Shown piece by piece: positions 1 through 9,754 of a stretch of DNA of 64,000 nucleotides. The first letter of the stretch is position 1; the number at the start of each line of letters is the position of its first letter. Position numbers and translations under genes: made by a program. Origin of the DNA: Lumnitzera littorea (taxonomy: Eukaryota; Streptophyta; Magnoliopsida; Myrtales; Combretaceae); contig JAMXBB010000006.1 in assembly GCA_024138015.1 (NCBI GenBank), forward strand, positions 75,304,398-75,368,397. The letters run 5' to 3'. Under the pieces are notes generated by a model. That model was not told where the DNA came from and did not search any database. It saw nothing but the letters and a program-made list of their open reading frames with translations.

Positions 1-815
1 ACTCCCTCTTTAGCTATGGACTTATTGGTACACAAAGTCTATTCCCAAACCTAAGCAGTCCATTATAATAAATACAGTTGCTTTTCCTTGCACCACCTTA
101 CACTTGATCTCATGTATCTTTACATCTTCCATCTAAGCCACTTTCAATATGTTGGTCAATGTAGGTTGAATGCACAAAGTTGCTTAACGTACCCCTACCT
201 CTTGTGTCACTATCTCTAATTCTAATCTTCTTAAGTCCTTTAGTTGAGGTCTTTGTATAGCGATCAAGGTTGCAACATTTCACTGTTTCTTCATGCTTAG
301 AGCATTTGTTAAAACATTCACCTTCCCATGTGGCATTGAATGTCTATGTCCAAATCTTTTATGAGTTCTAACCATCTCCTTTATCTCATATTTAGCTCCT
401 TTTAGGTGAAGATCTTGCACTTCTCACCATATAAATAATGTCTCCATAACTTAAGTACTATGACAATTGCTGCCAACTCTAGGTTATGGTTAGATAATTC
501 TTTTCATGTGGTTTTAGCTGGCATAAAGTATAGGCTATCACCCTTTCGTCTTGCATAAGCATACAACCTAACCCTTAGTGTGTTATATCACAAACTCTTT
601 ACCACTTTTAGGTAATGCTAATACCATAGCCATTACAATTCTTTTCAACTCTTGTAAGCTAACTTCACATTTGTCATTGGCCAAAAAAAAAAAAAAAAAA
701 AAAAAAGAGAACAAAAAAAATCACATTTGTCATCTCACTCAAACTTTAGTCTTACTGTATCAGTCTTATTAATGGAGCTGTCGGTTTATAAAACCCTTCA
801 ACAAACTTTCTATAG
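1..815 (-). pseudogene. Ty3/gypsy pol remnant (end of RT, RNase H)
   Basis: The minus strand carries a decayed gypsy polyprotein fragment, reading from about 815 towards 1. Seen: the RT/RNase H junction motif YRKFVEGF near 780-815, then SLQELKRIVMAMVLALP near 600-665, and the RNase H motif RHYLYGEKCKIFT at about 405-450. A region resembling the RNase H to integrase linker (an alanine-leucine-serine string after a PGKAN-like segment) follows towards 250-320. Several stops interrupt all frames, so this is a pseudogene. The order and motifs match Tekay/Del-type chromoviruses. Its 5' side is cut off at 816 by the Cassandra element and its 3' side leaves the window. Confidence 0.75.
665..733. repeat. 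Poly(A) insert flanked by 13-bp direct repeats
   Basis: TCACATTTGTCAT occurs at 665-677 and again at 721-733. Between them lies a 43-bp insert (TGGCC, then a run of about 24 A, then GAGAAC and a shorter A run). A poly(A)-ended insert between perfect 13-bp direct repeats looks like target-primed (LINE-driven) retroposition with an extremely 5'-truncated cargo. Replication slippage of an A-run does not by itself explain the 13-bp duplication. The insert lies inside the gypsy pol remnant. Confidence 0.6.
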
Positions 816-1043
816 TGTAATGACCTAGTTGGAACTCCTTCCATTGAGGTATTGTCTGCTTTGCCATGGAACGTTGTATGGTTTTGTCCCTTAGTGTAGT
901 AGCTTTCTAAGAGGTCACCCATCTTAGGATTATTCCTACCTCAGTACACTTAACTTTAGAGTTTCGACTTACTCCAAGCCGTTACACTAAAAGGCACCTT
1001 AATGATTTAGAATTCTATTACGTAGCATATAAGAGGTATTACA
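816..1043 (-). repeat. Cassandra 3' LTR with 5S-rRNA-like block
   Basis: On the minus strand this LTR runs from TGTAATACC (1043) to GTCATTACA (816). The 5S-like part lies at about 901-966. It contains AGTTAAGTGTACTGAGG, a decayed version of the internal A-box region of plant 5S genes, and GATGGGTGACCTC, which matches the 5S C-box. It is 228 bp, the same length as its partner, with many transition differences, so the insertion is old. Confidence 0.85.
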
Positions 1044-1139
1044 ATCCACCCCTTTTACAGAACTAACATCCTCATCAGTTTCGTTACACAAGTCTAGGAC
1101 TACTACTAGGTAGGGACTTGCTCTTCCGACTAGTAGAGT

Positions 1140-1151
1140 GCTCTGATACCA
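1140..1151 (-). other. Primer-binding site, initiator Met-tRNA
   Basis: The minus strand reads TGGTATCAGAGC, the standard plant primer site complementary to the 3' end of initiator methionine tRNA. It lies two bases inside the 5' LTR (1154-1381) of the Cassandra element, where reverse transcription would start. Confidence 0.9.
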
Positions 1152-1153
1152 CT

Positions 1154-1381
1154 TATAACGACTTGATCGGAACTCCTCCCACTAAGGTATTGTTTACTTT
1201 GGTAGAGATTACCATATAGTTTTGTCTCTTAATGCAGCAGCTTCCCAGGAGGTCATCTATCTTAGGATTTCTCCAGCTCAAGTATGCTTAATTTTGGAGT
1301 TTCGACTTACTCCAAGGTGCTATACTAGAAGATGCCTCAATGATTTAGAATTCTATCACCTAGTATATAAAGGGTATTACA
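1154..1381 (-). repeat. Cassandra 5' LTR with 5S-rRNA-like block
   Basis: Partner of 816-1043, also 228 bp. The 5S-like block (about 1239-1304) reads ATTAAGCATACTTGAGC and ATGACCTCCTGGGAAGC on the minus strand. It keeps some 5S positions lost in the other LTR and has lost others. The final CA of the LTR has become TA. The 5S block places RNA polymerase III-type internal promoter elements inside the LTR; with this much decay I would not expect activity. Confidence 0.85.
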
Positions 1382-1476
1382 ATCATAGAGAATAATTAAT
1401 CTATATGTGAATATGAGTCACTTAGATCATATACTAACGTTTGGTACACATATTGTAAGTGTAGGGTTGATAGTTA

Positions 1477-2760
1477 GTGATTATGAATCTAAATATGCTA
1501 GAGAAGGCAAATAAAAATGGAAACGGAAATGGAAACGATCGACCTAAAGGAGTAGTACCACCTTTTAACTCTCTTAATCCATTAGAACCACCTAGAAATA
1601 ATGTGCTACCACTTACTTCGAACATGATGGATCCCGCTCAATTTGGGCTAATGTTGACCAATATGAATACTATAATCTAACAGTAAGGAGCTTTAATCCA
1701 ACATCTGATTATAGGTGAAAACATCGTGAACCAAAGGTCATCAAAGGTTGAACCTAAAGGAATTTGACCTCAAGATGCAAATCAACTTCCTAAGTTTATG
1801 AAAGCGAATTGGTATTTCAAAAGAGAAATGGGTAAGCTCACTTTGGTTGATGATTGGTTAGCGTAGATTGAGTGCAGTTTTGAGGTGTTTAAAATTCCAA
1901 ATAATGAAAAAAGTTTCTTTAGATAGCTTCTTGCTAAAAATGGGAGCACGAGTTTGGTGGGACTCAACAGCACAAACAATCACTAGCCCTATTACATGGC
2001 AAGTGTTTCGAGAGGCATTTAAGAGAGAATATTTCCTTGTAAGTGTGCAAAATCAAATGACTCAACGGTTAATGGAGATAAAGAAAGGCACCATGAGTGT
2101 GGTGTAATATGAGAATAAATTTAATAGGTTATTGCAATATGTGCTTGAGTCATATAGGGATAATTAAGTGCTGAAGACAGAACTTTTCCTTAATAGGTTT
2201 GACTCAACGATGTAATGCAAGTTGATGAGTTATGGATTCATTACTTATTATCAAATTGTAGATAAGGTATGTCTATTAGAGAATAAGTGACTAACTATGC
2301 AAAATGAGTGGAGTAAGAAACTGAGGAGAGTTAATTAATATAGAGGTATCTTCAAAAGGACATTCCTTGGTGTAAATAGTAACTTGGGCTAGAAAAGAAA
2401 GAAGTTAGCAACTATGACTAGTGGCCTTGTTTCAAATATGATTAGATTTAGTTTTTATGATGAGGTAGGAAATATGAGATGCTGAAAGTGTGGAGCACAA
2501 CATTTTCCTTAGCAATGTCCTTAGTTAAGAGGAAAATGTTTTCTATGTGGTGATCAAAATCATATGTCGAGAGAGTATTCAACGATGAAAGTAGTGAAGT
2601 GCTATAAGTGTGGAATGATAGGAAACTTCTAAAGATATTGTGGTTAAGTAGGATAAAGGACTAAGAAATTTCGAGGAGTAAGGACAACTGTTCTACCAGC
2701 TCGAGTGTTTGTAATCGAAGGCATAGAAGAGGATACTAAGGATTTTGATGAGTGGATAGA
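1477..2760 (+). pseudogene. Gag (capsid and zinc knuckles), Tekay-type
   Basis: The retrotransposon gag domain is recognisable from about 1740 to 2200: LPKFMKANWYF, then VWWDSTAQTI, then FREAFKREYF, followed by a glutamine- and basic-rich stretch. This matches the usual gypsy gag core that packages element RNA. Zinc-knuckle remnants lie at about 2475-2650: CFLCGDQNHMSREY, in which the last cysteine has become tyrosine, and CYKCGMIGNF followed by a stop where the histidine region should be. In-frame stops are scattered throughout (for example just after the 1868-2107 open stretch). The N-terminal part (1477-1680) is low-complexity and asparagine-rich. Confidence 0.75.
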
Positions 2761-2939
2761 GGAATACTTTCATGACGGCTAAAATAATGAAATGGATATT
2801 AATGGAACTAACCAAGGCTTAATGATAGGTATGTAAACTAGCTTATAACTTTACTTACTCATGAGTTGATTGTATGTATAGATAGTGTTAAGGGTTGTAA
2901 AAATATGTAACTTAAGTATAGTACATAATTGATAGATAA

Positions 2940-4017
2940 TTATAATAGTAGTAATTATTTTAGGAAATATACTTGTAAATGGATGAACTACTTATGTATC
3001 ATTTAATGTTGGAGCATCACATTCGTTTAGTGGTCAAGAGTTTGTCTTGAGAAAGGGAATTAAGACAAATGAAGTTTTAGATCTACTTATAGAGTAAGAA
3101 CACCTATGAGAGAGTAAGTGTTAACCTGAGAAGTAGTAGATAATGGATAATTGCAAATTTAAGGAAAGGAATTCCCAATGAAATTAATAGTTTTACCAAT
3201 TAAGGGGTATGATGTTTTTATAGAAATAGATTGGTTGTCCAAATAAAGAGCCAAAGTAGACTGTTAAAATAAGAATATGACCTTAGATGAGGGCAGAGTG
3301 ATATCTCAAGGAAAGATTGGTGAGCAAAGCTTGAGACTATTGATAATTGATGTAAGTGAAGAAATGAATGAGATTGTTGAAAAATGGAAATTCTGTTGGA
3401 TATTTGCTATAGAAGGTAAAAGGGTAACCCCAAAAGTATCGAAAATACCTATAGTAAGCGAATTTCCTAATGTATTTCCAGAACATTTACCTAGGTTAGC
3501 ACCATATCAAGAATTAGATTTTACTATAGAGTTGGTGCTAAGAACTGAATCGATGTCAATAGCTTCATATTAAATGTTACCGATAGAACTTTAAGAGTTA
3601 AAGCAACAACTGTAAGAGTTATTGGACAAAAGATTTATATGACCTAGTGTGTTTCCTTAAGGAGCGCCAGTGTTATTCCTGAAAAAGAAAGATGGAACCA
3701 TGAGATTGTATGGTGATTATCAGGAGATAAATAAAGTGACTATTAAGAACAATTATCTATTACCCAGGATTGATGTCTTGTTTGATTAGCTGCATGGTGC
3801 CACCATGTTTTCAAGGATTGATTTAAGATTTGGATATCATCAGTTATGGATTAACCTATTTTGTTTATGGATTTGATGAATTGGATCTATCAATCTTACT
3901 TGGATAAATTTGTCATGGTATTCATTGATGATATTTTAATTTATTCAAAGACTAAAAAGGATCATGCCGATCATTTGTGTTTGGCCTTATGAAAGCTGAG
4001 AGACAATTAACTGTATG
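2940..4017 (+). pseudogene. Protease remnant and N-terminal reverse transcriptase
   Basis: Protease sequence is weak around 2970-3060. The following linker, GYDVFIEIDWLSK at about 3210-3240, corresponds to the GMDWL box of gypsy elements. RT follows: FPNVFPEHLPRL at 3465-3495, VLFLKKKDGTMRLYGDY at 3670-3720, NNYLLPRIDVLFD at about 3750, and FSRIDLRFGYHQL near 3810-3850. A deletion then joins this to LDKFVMVFIDDILIYS at 3900-3945, which contains the RT catalytic Asp-Asp pair. The frame stops abruptly at the solo-LTR insertion (target GTATG, 4013-4017) and resumes at 7426. Stops and the internal deletion make it non-functional. Confidence 0.8.
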
Positions 4018-4837
4018 TATAAACCCCGCAAATCTAGCCGTCTAAGTATAAAATCAAACCCCCAAAACTGTAGATGATTTCCTAAAGTCAATAAAGTCAG
4101 TGAGATTTAAAACTGATTAAAATCTTAATTCAAAACCTAAAGCGAATATGAAAAATCCTAAATTATCAATTGAACCTCTAATCGCATACGAAGACCTTAA
4201 AACTTTAAATATATGTAACTGCAAAAGTTGACCTCGAACCTTATCAAAACCCTAAGATAACAACCAAAGATTTAATCGTATAGAAAACTTTTATACCCTA
4301 AATGTATATAAACCCTAGAGATTGCGCTCGAAAGTGATAAAACCCTAAAACTTTAACTTTGAAGATATAAAAGTACTAATTCACTATGCTTTATTTTAAA
4401 ATCCTACTTGACAATATATTCTCAATATCTTATGAAATCATTAGTAAAAGATTAAAAATAACTTTCAATCATTCATAAATACATATAATACTAAAGTAAT
4501 CCATTAGAAATTAGTATATTACATTATAGATCATATCCATCTTCCAATTATATAACTAGGTTAGTATTATATAAAGTTAAGAGCTTAGTTGATGATTATA
4601 CTACATATAGTAAGTATTAGTACCCTAAATGACACTTTCCATGATAATTACATTAAGTAGCTTACCAAATGATTTATATAGGATATAAACACCTAAAGGA
4701 AGATTTCATTACTTATTCTTACTAATCATTTCAATAAACTCCTTATTTCTTTTCATTTCCTTAATTTTTCTCCTAATTTTCCTTAATTACCTCATTATGT
4801 ACATACAAATTATATTTAATTTCAAAGGATTAACTAA

Positions 4838-4908
4838 GTCAACATTTAACCAAGTCAAATGTTGACCAAAGTCAAAAGGTTGACCAAGTCAACATGTTGA
4901 AAAGTCAA
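4838..4908 (+). promoter_or_regulatory. Cluster of seven W-box cores in solo LTR A
   Basis: TTGAC or its complement GTCAA occurs at 4838, 4854, 4862, 4871, 4880, 4888 and 4904, all in the extended form TTGAC followed by C or T, within 71 bp. TTGACY is the binding core of plant WRKY stress-response factors. The array looks like a degenerate tandem repeat, and it lies about 820 bp inside the 5' end of the LTR, where the U3 promoter region would be. Regulation is inference only. Confidence 0.5.
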
Positions 4909-5744
4909 CACATATGTCATTGTTATCTAAAGTTTTCTTCTCTTTTCTTTTGATTTTTTTTCCTTTCTTTCCCCCCTTCTTGTCGTCCAACACATGGGAA
5001 CCTTCTAGACCCCACTTGTCCTACTTATGAACCACAAATTAATACAAAGTAAACCCCTTTCTCCCCTCTATGTCCAAATCGTAACCTCCTCTTCTTCTTC
5101 TCCTTTTCTAAACTTCCATTTTTTTCTTTTACCTTCACCTTAATACATATCTTATATCCTAACATTTAAGTAAAGTCTACACCCTTATCTAGAAGGAAAA
5201 GATGTATGTTTTCATATAATCTTTTATCTTAAATTGGTAATTAGTTGTTTATGTTATGTTAGTTTTGGAATTATCATGTAATATATACATGTATGTTGAT
5301 ACAAATAGGATTCTTATATACATGTATATAAGTGTGGGAACACTTAGGTATAAGAGTAGAATACATAGTATAGATGTAAATATATATAGATAAGAATAGG
5401 AAAACTACTTGTACATAAACTTAGCAAGCCATGTACATGAATAACCTTTATGTACATAACCAAAAATGAAAAGTATACTAACTATACATACATATACCTT
5501 GCTAAATAAGTCCTTAAAGTGCAAAAATATAAAATTTATGAAGCTTTCTTAAGAGGGAACATTAGGCATACGAAAATATGTATAAAATATAATGTAACCG
5601 TATGTATATATGGCTATATGTACAAGTATAAATACAATATATGTATAAGTATACTAATATATATACAAGCATAGTAAAAGTATAAGTGCATACTTAGCAT
5701 ATGAATAAATGTACATAAGACACTTAAGCATGAAGTAAGGACTT

Positions 5745-5845
5745 GTGTAAGCAAATGATAACCTAAGCGATGACCTAATCAATTGATGACATAAATGATG
5801 ACGTAAGCAATTAATGACATAAGCGATGATGTAAGTAATAGGAAC
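5745..5845 (+). repeat. Short tandem repeat with TGACGTAA cores in LTR A
   Basis: A degenerate tandem repeat of units like GATGACATAAGCAATT and GATGACGTAAGC, with about five to six partial units. One unit contains TGACGTAAG, a bZIP (as-1/CRE-like) half-site, and its neighbours differ by transitions from that core. Confidence 0.45.
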
Positions 5846-7425
5846 ATTTAAGCTTCAATAGTTAAAATTTCAATAAATTTAGTCCATATCGTAAAACACG
5901 GGTCTGAATTTTCAAAACGGACATCACTATGTAAACATGCATCTGAAAACGATGAAAAAATGACTATAAGTTCATAAATATCAAAAAGAGAATGAAAAAG
6001 TTACATACGATTAGCAATTAGATTTAATCGAATAAAAACTGATAGTAATTTAAGTAGAATTAGGTAAATAGATATCTAAAACCGTTAGTTAATTCAATTA
6101 CTTATTATCCTTGTTATCTCGAATGATCAAGTGATCTTGACGAGAGCAAGGATCTTTCGATCGATTATTATGACTAGAGCGAGTCGTTATAGTCAAGTAA
6201 GTACTCTCGATGACTCTATACTTGTTTGTGCTTGTAGTTAGTGCACTTAAATTGAATATTAATAACTTGATGTATGGGGTTTTGGGATATGCATGTGCTT
6301 GATATTGATTGATTACTGTGAGAAAGATTGTTAAATACGATAACTGATGATTTGATTGTATGATTGATTGTTATGTGATTTGGATGGTTTGTTGATATTG
6401 ATTAATTGTCTTATAATTTGACTTAATTATATTTGGCTTATCTTAAATTAAAAGGGTCATGTATTATCCATACATTGCATTACTTATTCCAGCTATCACT
6501 TTACACAGAGGTAAAGAGAGGTCTTGCGGGGGTTGTTTATATATATTAAAGTGTTTCTATACAATGTACTCATACAACATGACCTTACCCAAACCTATGG
6601 GCTTACTAGGCGATGGAGATGCTAACTATATGGCTGAGGGTTGAGTCTAGAGATCTCCATTGTAGGGTATGAGTGTGGATTGTGGGAGCCACCTCATCGC
6701 TAGGCTTGGGATTTTGTGTATTACTAGATTTTCAGAAATGAAAATGTATTTTGTGAAATACAGAATTCAAAGCTACGGGTAAAAACCTAAGTGCAAGAGC
6801 TTAGTTGTGATTGGTGTCGATGTATCTCTAACCCTTATCTCGGAGGGTGTTAAAATTCGATATTATATGCAGTATCGGTCAACTTCATATATTGTTTGGC
6901 ATATTACATGTGCATGCATTCATATAACTTTTTTGCCAGTATAGTATGATGGATGGCTCACTAAGCTGTTGTAGCTTACTCTCTAATAGTTTTTCTTTTG
7001 CAGGTTGATAGATAATCGGACATGGCTTAAGAGCTGAGCATTGAGTGCAAGTGTTGAGATGTTTTAGAGGTTAGAATTAGAGAGAGATTGTTTAGTTCAT
7101 GTGAAACTTTAAATGTAAATACTACTTATATATTTAGATTTAGTAACTTCAATAAGTTTGAATTTTAAGTTTATTCTATTTGATTTTATCGTTTGATAAG
7201 GGATATCGACTCTCTATGGTTCTGAGAAGCTGTGGGATATCGGATATCTATAGTTATTTATATTTATATGTTATAATAAATTAATTATTTAAAAGTCAAT
7301 AATCTTAGCGATTTATCATTTAGAGTCTTGCAATCTTTGATTTGCAAGGCGGTTTTCATATCATGGGTACATATGTGACATGGAAATTTTTAGTAATCCT
7401 ACTAGGCCTCTTTAGGGTCCTGACA

Positions 7426-8140
7426 GTATGCTAAGTTGAGTAATTGTGATTTTGGCTTGATAAAATCTCTTTTTTAGGACATATAGTGTTAGGTGAAGGA
7501 ATTTTGGTGGATCTTAAAAAAATTAAAGTAATGGCTAAATGGAAACAACCGACTATAGTGATGGAAGTAAGAAGTTATCTTAGAATAATGAGATATTATA
7601 GGCGATTTATAAAATATTTTTCTAAAATCGTAAATCCGTTCACTTGGCGGATGTAGAACGATATTAAACTTGAATGGAGTGAAGATTGTAAACAAGTTTC
7701 TAGTAGTTAAAGGATCGTTTAATTTTAGTGCTAATACTTGTTTTGCTAGATCCAAATAAATCTTATTGTGTATATAGCAATGCTTCCAAGAATGGACTGG
7801 GATGCATATTGATGTAGGATAGAAAAGTAGTAGCATATGCATCCAGATAATTGAGGCCTCATGAGAAGAATTATCTGACTCATGATTTAGAGTTAGTGAC
7901 CACAGTATTTGCTTTGAAGATTTGGAGATATTATCTATATGGACAACATTGTAAGATATATACATATCATAAAAGCTTGAAGCATTTCTTTACTCAGAAG
8001 GAATTGAATTCGAGACAAAGGCATTAGTTAGAATTAATCAAAGATTACGATTTGACCATAAACTACCACCCTGGAAAGGCTAATTTTATAGCAGATGCAT
8101 TGAGTTGTAAGAACTACAAACAAGTAGCTTTGTTACTCAC
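7426..8140 (+). pseudogene. RT C-terminus and RNase H of the Tekay element
   Basis: Continues the polyprotein interrupted at 4017. Seen: HIVLGEGILVDLKKIKVMAKW at about 7480-7545, MRYYRRFIKYFSK at about 7590-7630, then RNase H with LDPNKSYCVYSNASKNGLGC near 7745-7810. The first catalytic aspartate has become asparagine (YSNAS instead of YCDAS). Further: VVAYASR, HEKNYLTHDLELVTTVFAL, WRYYLYGQHCKIYT, ending in the linker YHPGKANFIADALS near 8070-8105. Frame changes and stops are present. RNase H would normally remove the RNA template during reverse transcription; this copy is dead by mutation. Confidence 0.85.
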
Positions 8141-8229
8141 TACTCAACTGAACTGATTAAGGAATTTGAAAAGTTGGAGATTGAATTCAAATGGCATTAG
8201 ACTGATGTATAGTTGATGAATTTACTAGT

Positions 8230-9740
8230 ACAACCAACCCTAATAGAGAGAATTAAGCTTCAATAAGATGAGGATAAGAAATTGAAGGAAATTAAGAAAA
8301 TGTTGAATGTAGGTGACGTACTTAACTTCAAAATTAATACTGAAGGTATGTTAAGATATAAGAATAGAGTTTGCATGCCTAGTGACTCCAAGCTAAAGGA
8401 TGAATAATGGCTGAAGTGCATGATACTTATTATACATTGCATCCTGGTGGAAAGAAAATGTACTATAATTTGAAATCATTGTTTTGATGGAAAGGCATGA
8501 AAAAGGATGTAGCATAATATGTTGCTGGGTTAACACATGCCAATAGGTGAAGGCAAAACATTAGATACCTAGTGGTTTACTACAACCGTTAGAAATATCT
8601 TAATGGAAGTAGGATCACATTACAATGGATTTTGTAATAGGACTCGAGGACGAGGTCAAGTCATGATTTGATCTAGGTTATAGTAGACAGGTTGATGAAG
8701 TGTGCTCATTTCTTACCTTATCGGACTGGTGATAAAAATGGAAAAGCTAGCACAATTGTATATAAGAGATATTGTTAGACTATATGGTGTGTCGATAAGT
8801 ATTGTGTCAAATAAAGATAGTTAATTTGTATCGAAATTTTAGGAGAGCCTAGATCAATCTTTGCAACTAAATTGCAATTTAGTACTGCCTATCATCCCCA
8901 AACAGATGGATAGTCAGAAAGAATTATTCAAATACTTGAGGATATGTTGAGAGGTTATATTTTCGATTTCGATGGTGACAGGGATCAATACTTACTACTA
9001 TAGAGTTTGCTTATAATAATAGTTATCAAGCAATGATCTAAATGGCACCATATGAAGCCTTATATGGAAGAAAATGTTGATTACCACTATATTGGGAAAA
9101 TGATGAACACGCAATGATAGGACCTGATATGATTGAACAGATGAATGATAAAGTAAAAATAATACAATAGAGGATGAAAGCGGCACATGATCGATATAAT
9201 AGTTAGGCAGATTTGAAAAGGAAACCTATAGAATTTGCTATAGGGGATCATGTATATGTTAAGATAAGTCCATTTAAAGGATTTAAGCATTTTGATACTA
9301 TAAGAAAGCTAAGTCCTTAATACATAGGACCATTCAAAATCTTGGAAAGAATGGAAAATGTAGCATATCAAATTGCATTACCACTAAGTTTAGCTAAATA
9401 CCATGATGTGTTTCATGTATCAATGTTATAGAAGTACATGAAGAATCCAGATGCAATTGTGGAGTTGAAACCAATGAACTTACAAGAGGATTACACAGTT
9501 GAAGAAAGGTTGATTAAGATATTGGAAAGCCGTATTCAAAAGTCAAGTAATTGAGAAGTTGAATATGTGAAAGTTTAGTATGGTAGCAATCCAAGATCAG
9601 AATTGACTTGGGAGCTAAAGATGGTAATGAAGAATCCTTACCCAAAACTCTTCAAAGAAAAAGGTAAGTGATAAGTTTTTATTGGAAAATAAGTAGTTAT
9701 TATGTCTATAATAAAAATTTTGAGGACAAAACTTTCTTAA
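8230..9740 (+). pseudogene. Integrase with chromodomain-like C-terminus
   Basis: The N-terminal zinc-binding histidine region (HPGGKKMYYNL) is at about 8440-8470, but the paired cysteines are lost. Core domain: VIVDRLMKCAHFL at about 8675-8715 keeps the first acidic residue. VSNKDS at about 8800 has the second Asp changed to Asn. AYHPQTDG, a stop, then SERIIQ at about 8890-8930 keeps the Glu. After the core, VKISPFKGFKHFD and YHDVFHVSML near 9400-9430 lead into a tail resembling the chromodomain module of Tekay elements (YTVEERLIKILESRIQ, then LTWELKMVMKNPYPKLF at about 9600-9650). The purine-rich tract TTAAGAGAGGTGAAAA at 9738-9753 is the polypurine tract priming plus-strand synthesis. Confidence 0.8.
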
Positions 9741-9754
9741 GAGAGGTGAAAATA

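Larger units (their letters stand above)
816..1381 (-). mobile_element. Cassandra-type TRIM retrotransposon (complete)
   Basis: A 566-bp non-coding element with two 228-bp direct repeats (816-1043 and 1154-1381) around a 110-bp interior. On the minus strand each LTR starts TGTAATACC and ends TTACA or TTATA. A primer-binding site for initiator Met-tRNA lies 2 bp inside the 5' LTR, and a purine tract (AAAAGGGGTGGAT) precedes the 3' LTR. Each LTR contains a 5S-rRNA-like block on the same strand. Terminal repeats in a miniature element with Met-tRNA priming and an embedded 5S domain define the Cassandra TRIM group of vascular plants. It has no protein of its own and must be mobilised in trans. 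The left flank is gypsy RT sequence; I could not see a clean 5-bp target duplication. Confidence 0.9.
4018..7425 (+). mobile_element. Solo LTR, Tekay-type, 3.4 kb (copy A)
   Basis: A non-coding insert of 3,408 bp flanked by GTATG at 4013-4017 and 7426-7430. It begins TATAAACCCC (ancestral TG now TA) and ends GGGTCCTGACA. Removing the insert and one target copy restores the RT codons for LYAKLS, which proves the insertion point. The ends match other LTRs in this window (51071-54365, 62364 onwards and, in reverse, 19203 onwards). Orientation is set by the complete element at 25492-35543. Tekay/Del LTRs are typically 2-5 kb, so this is a single LTR left by LTR-LTR recombination rather than a whole element. 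Confidence 0.85.

Noticed and set aside
901..1304. 5S rRNA genes
   Set aside because: The 5S-like blocks are confined to two Cassandra LTRs, lack the full 120-bp gene and carry many substitutions in the A- and C-box regions.
7489..7965. 158-codon minus-strand ORF
   Set aside because: Exactly antisense to the well-supported RT/RNase H of the plus-strand Tekay element; no motif of its own.
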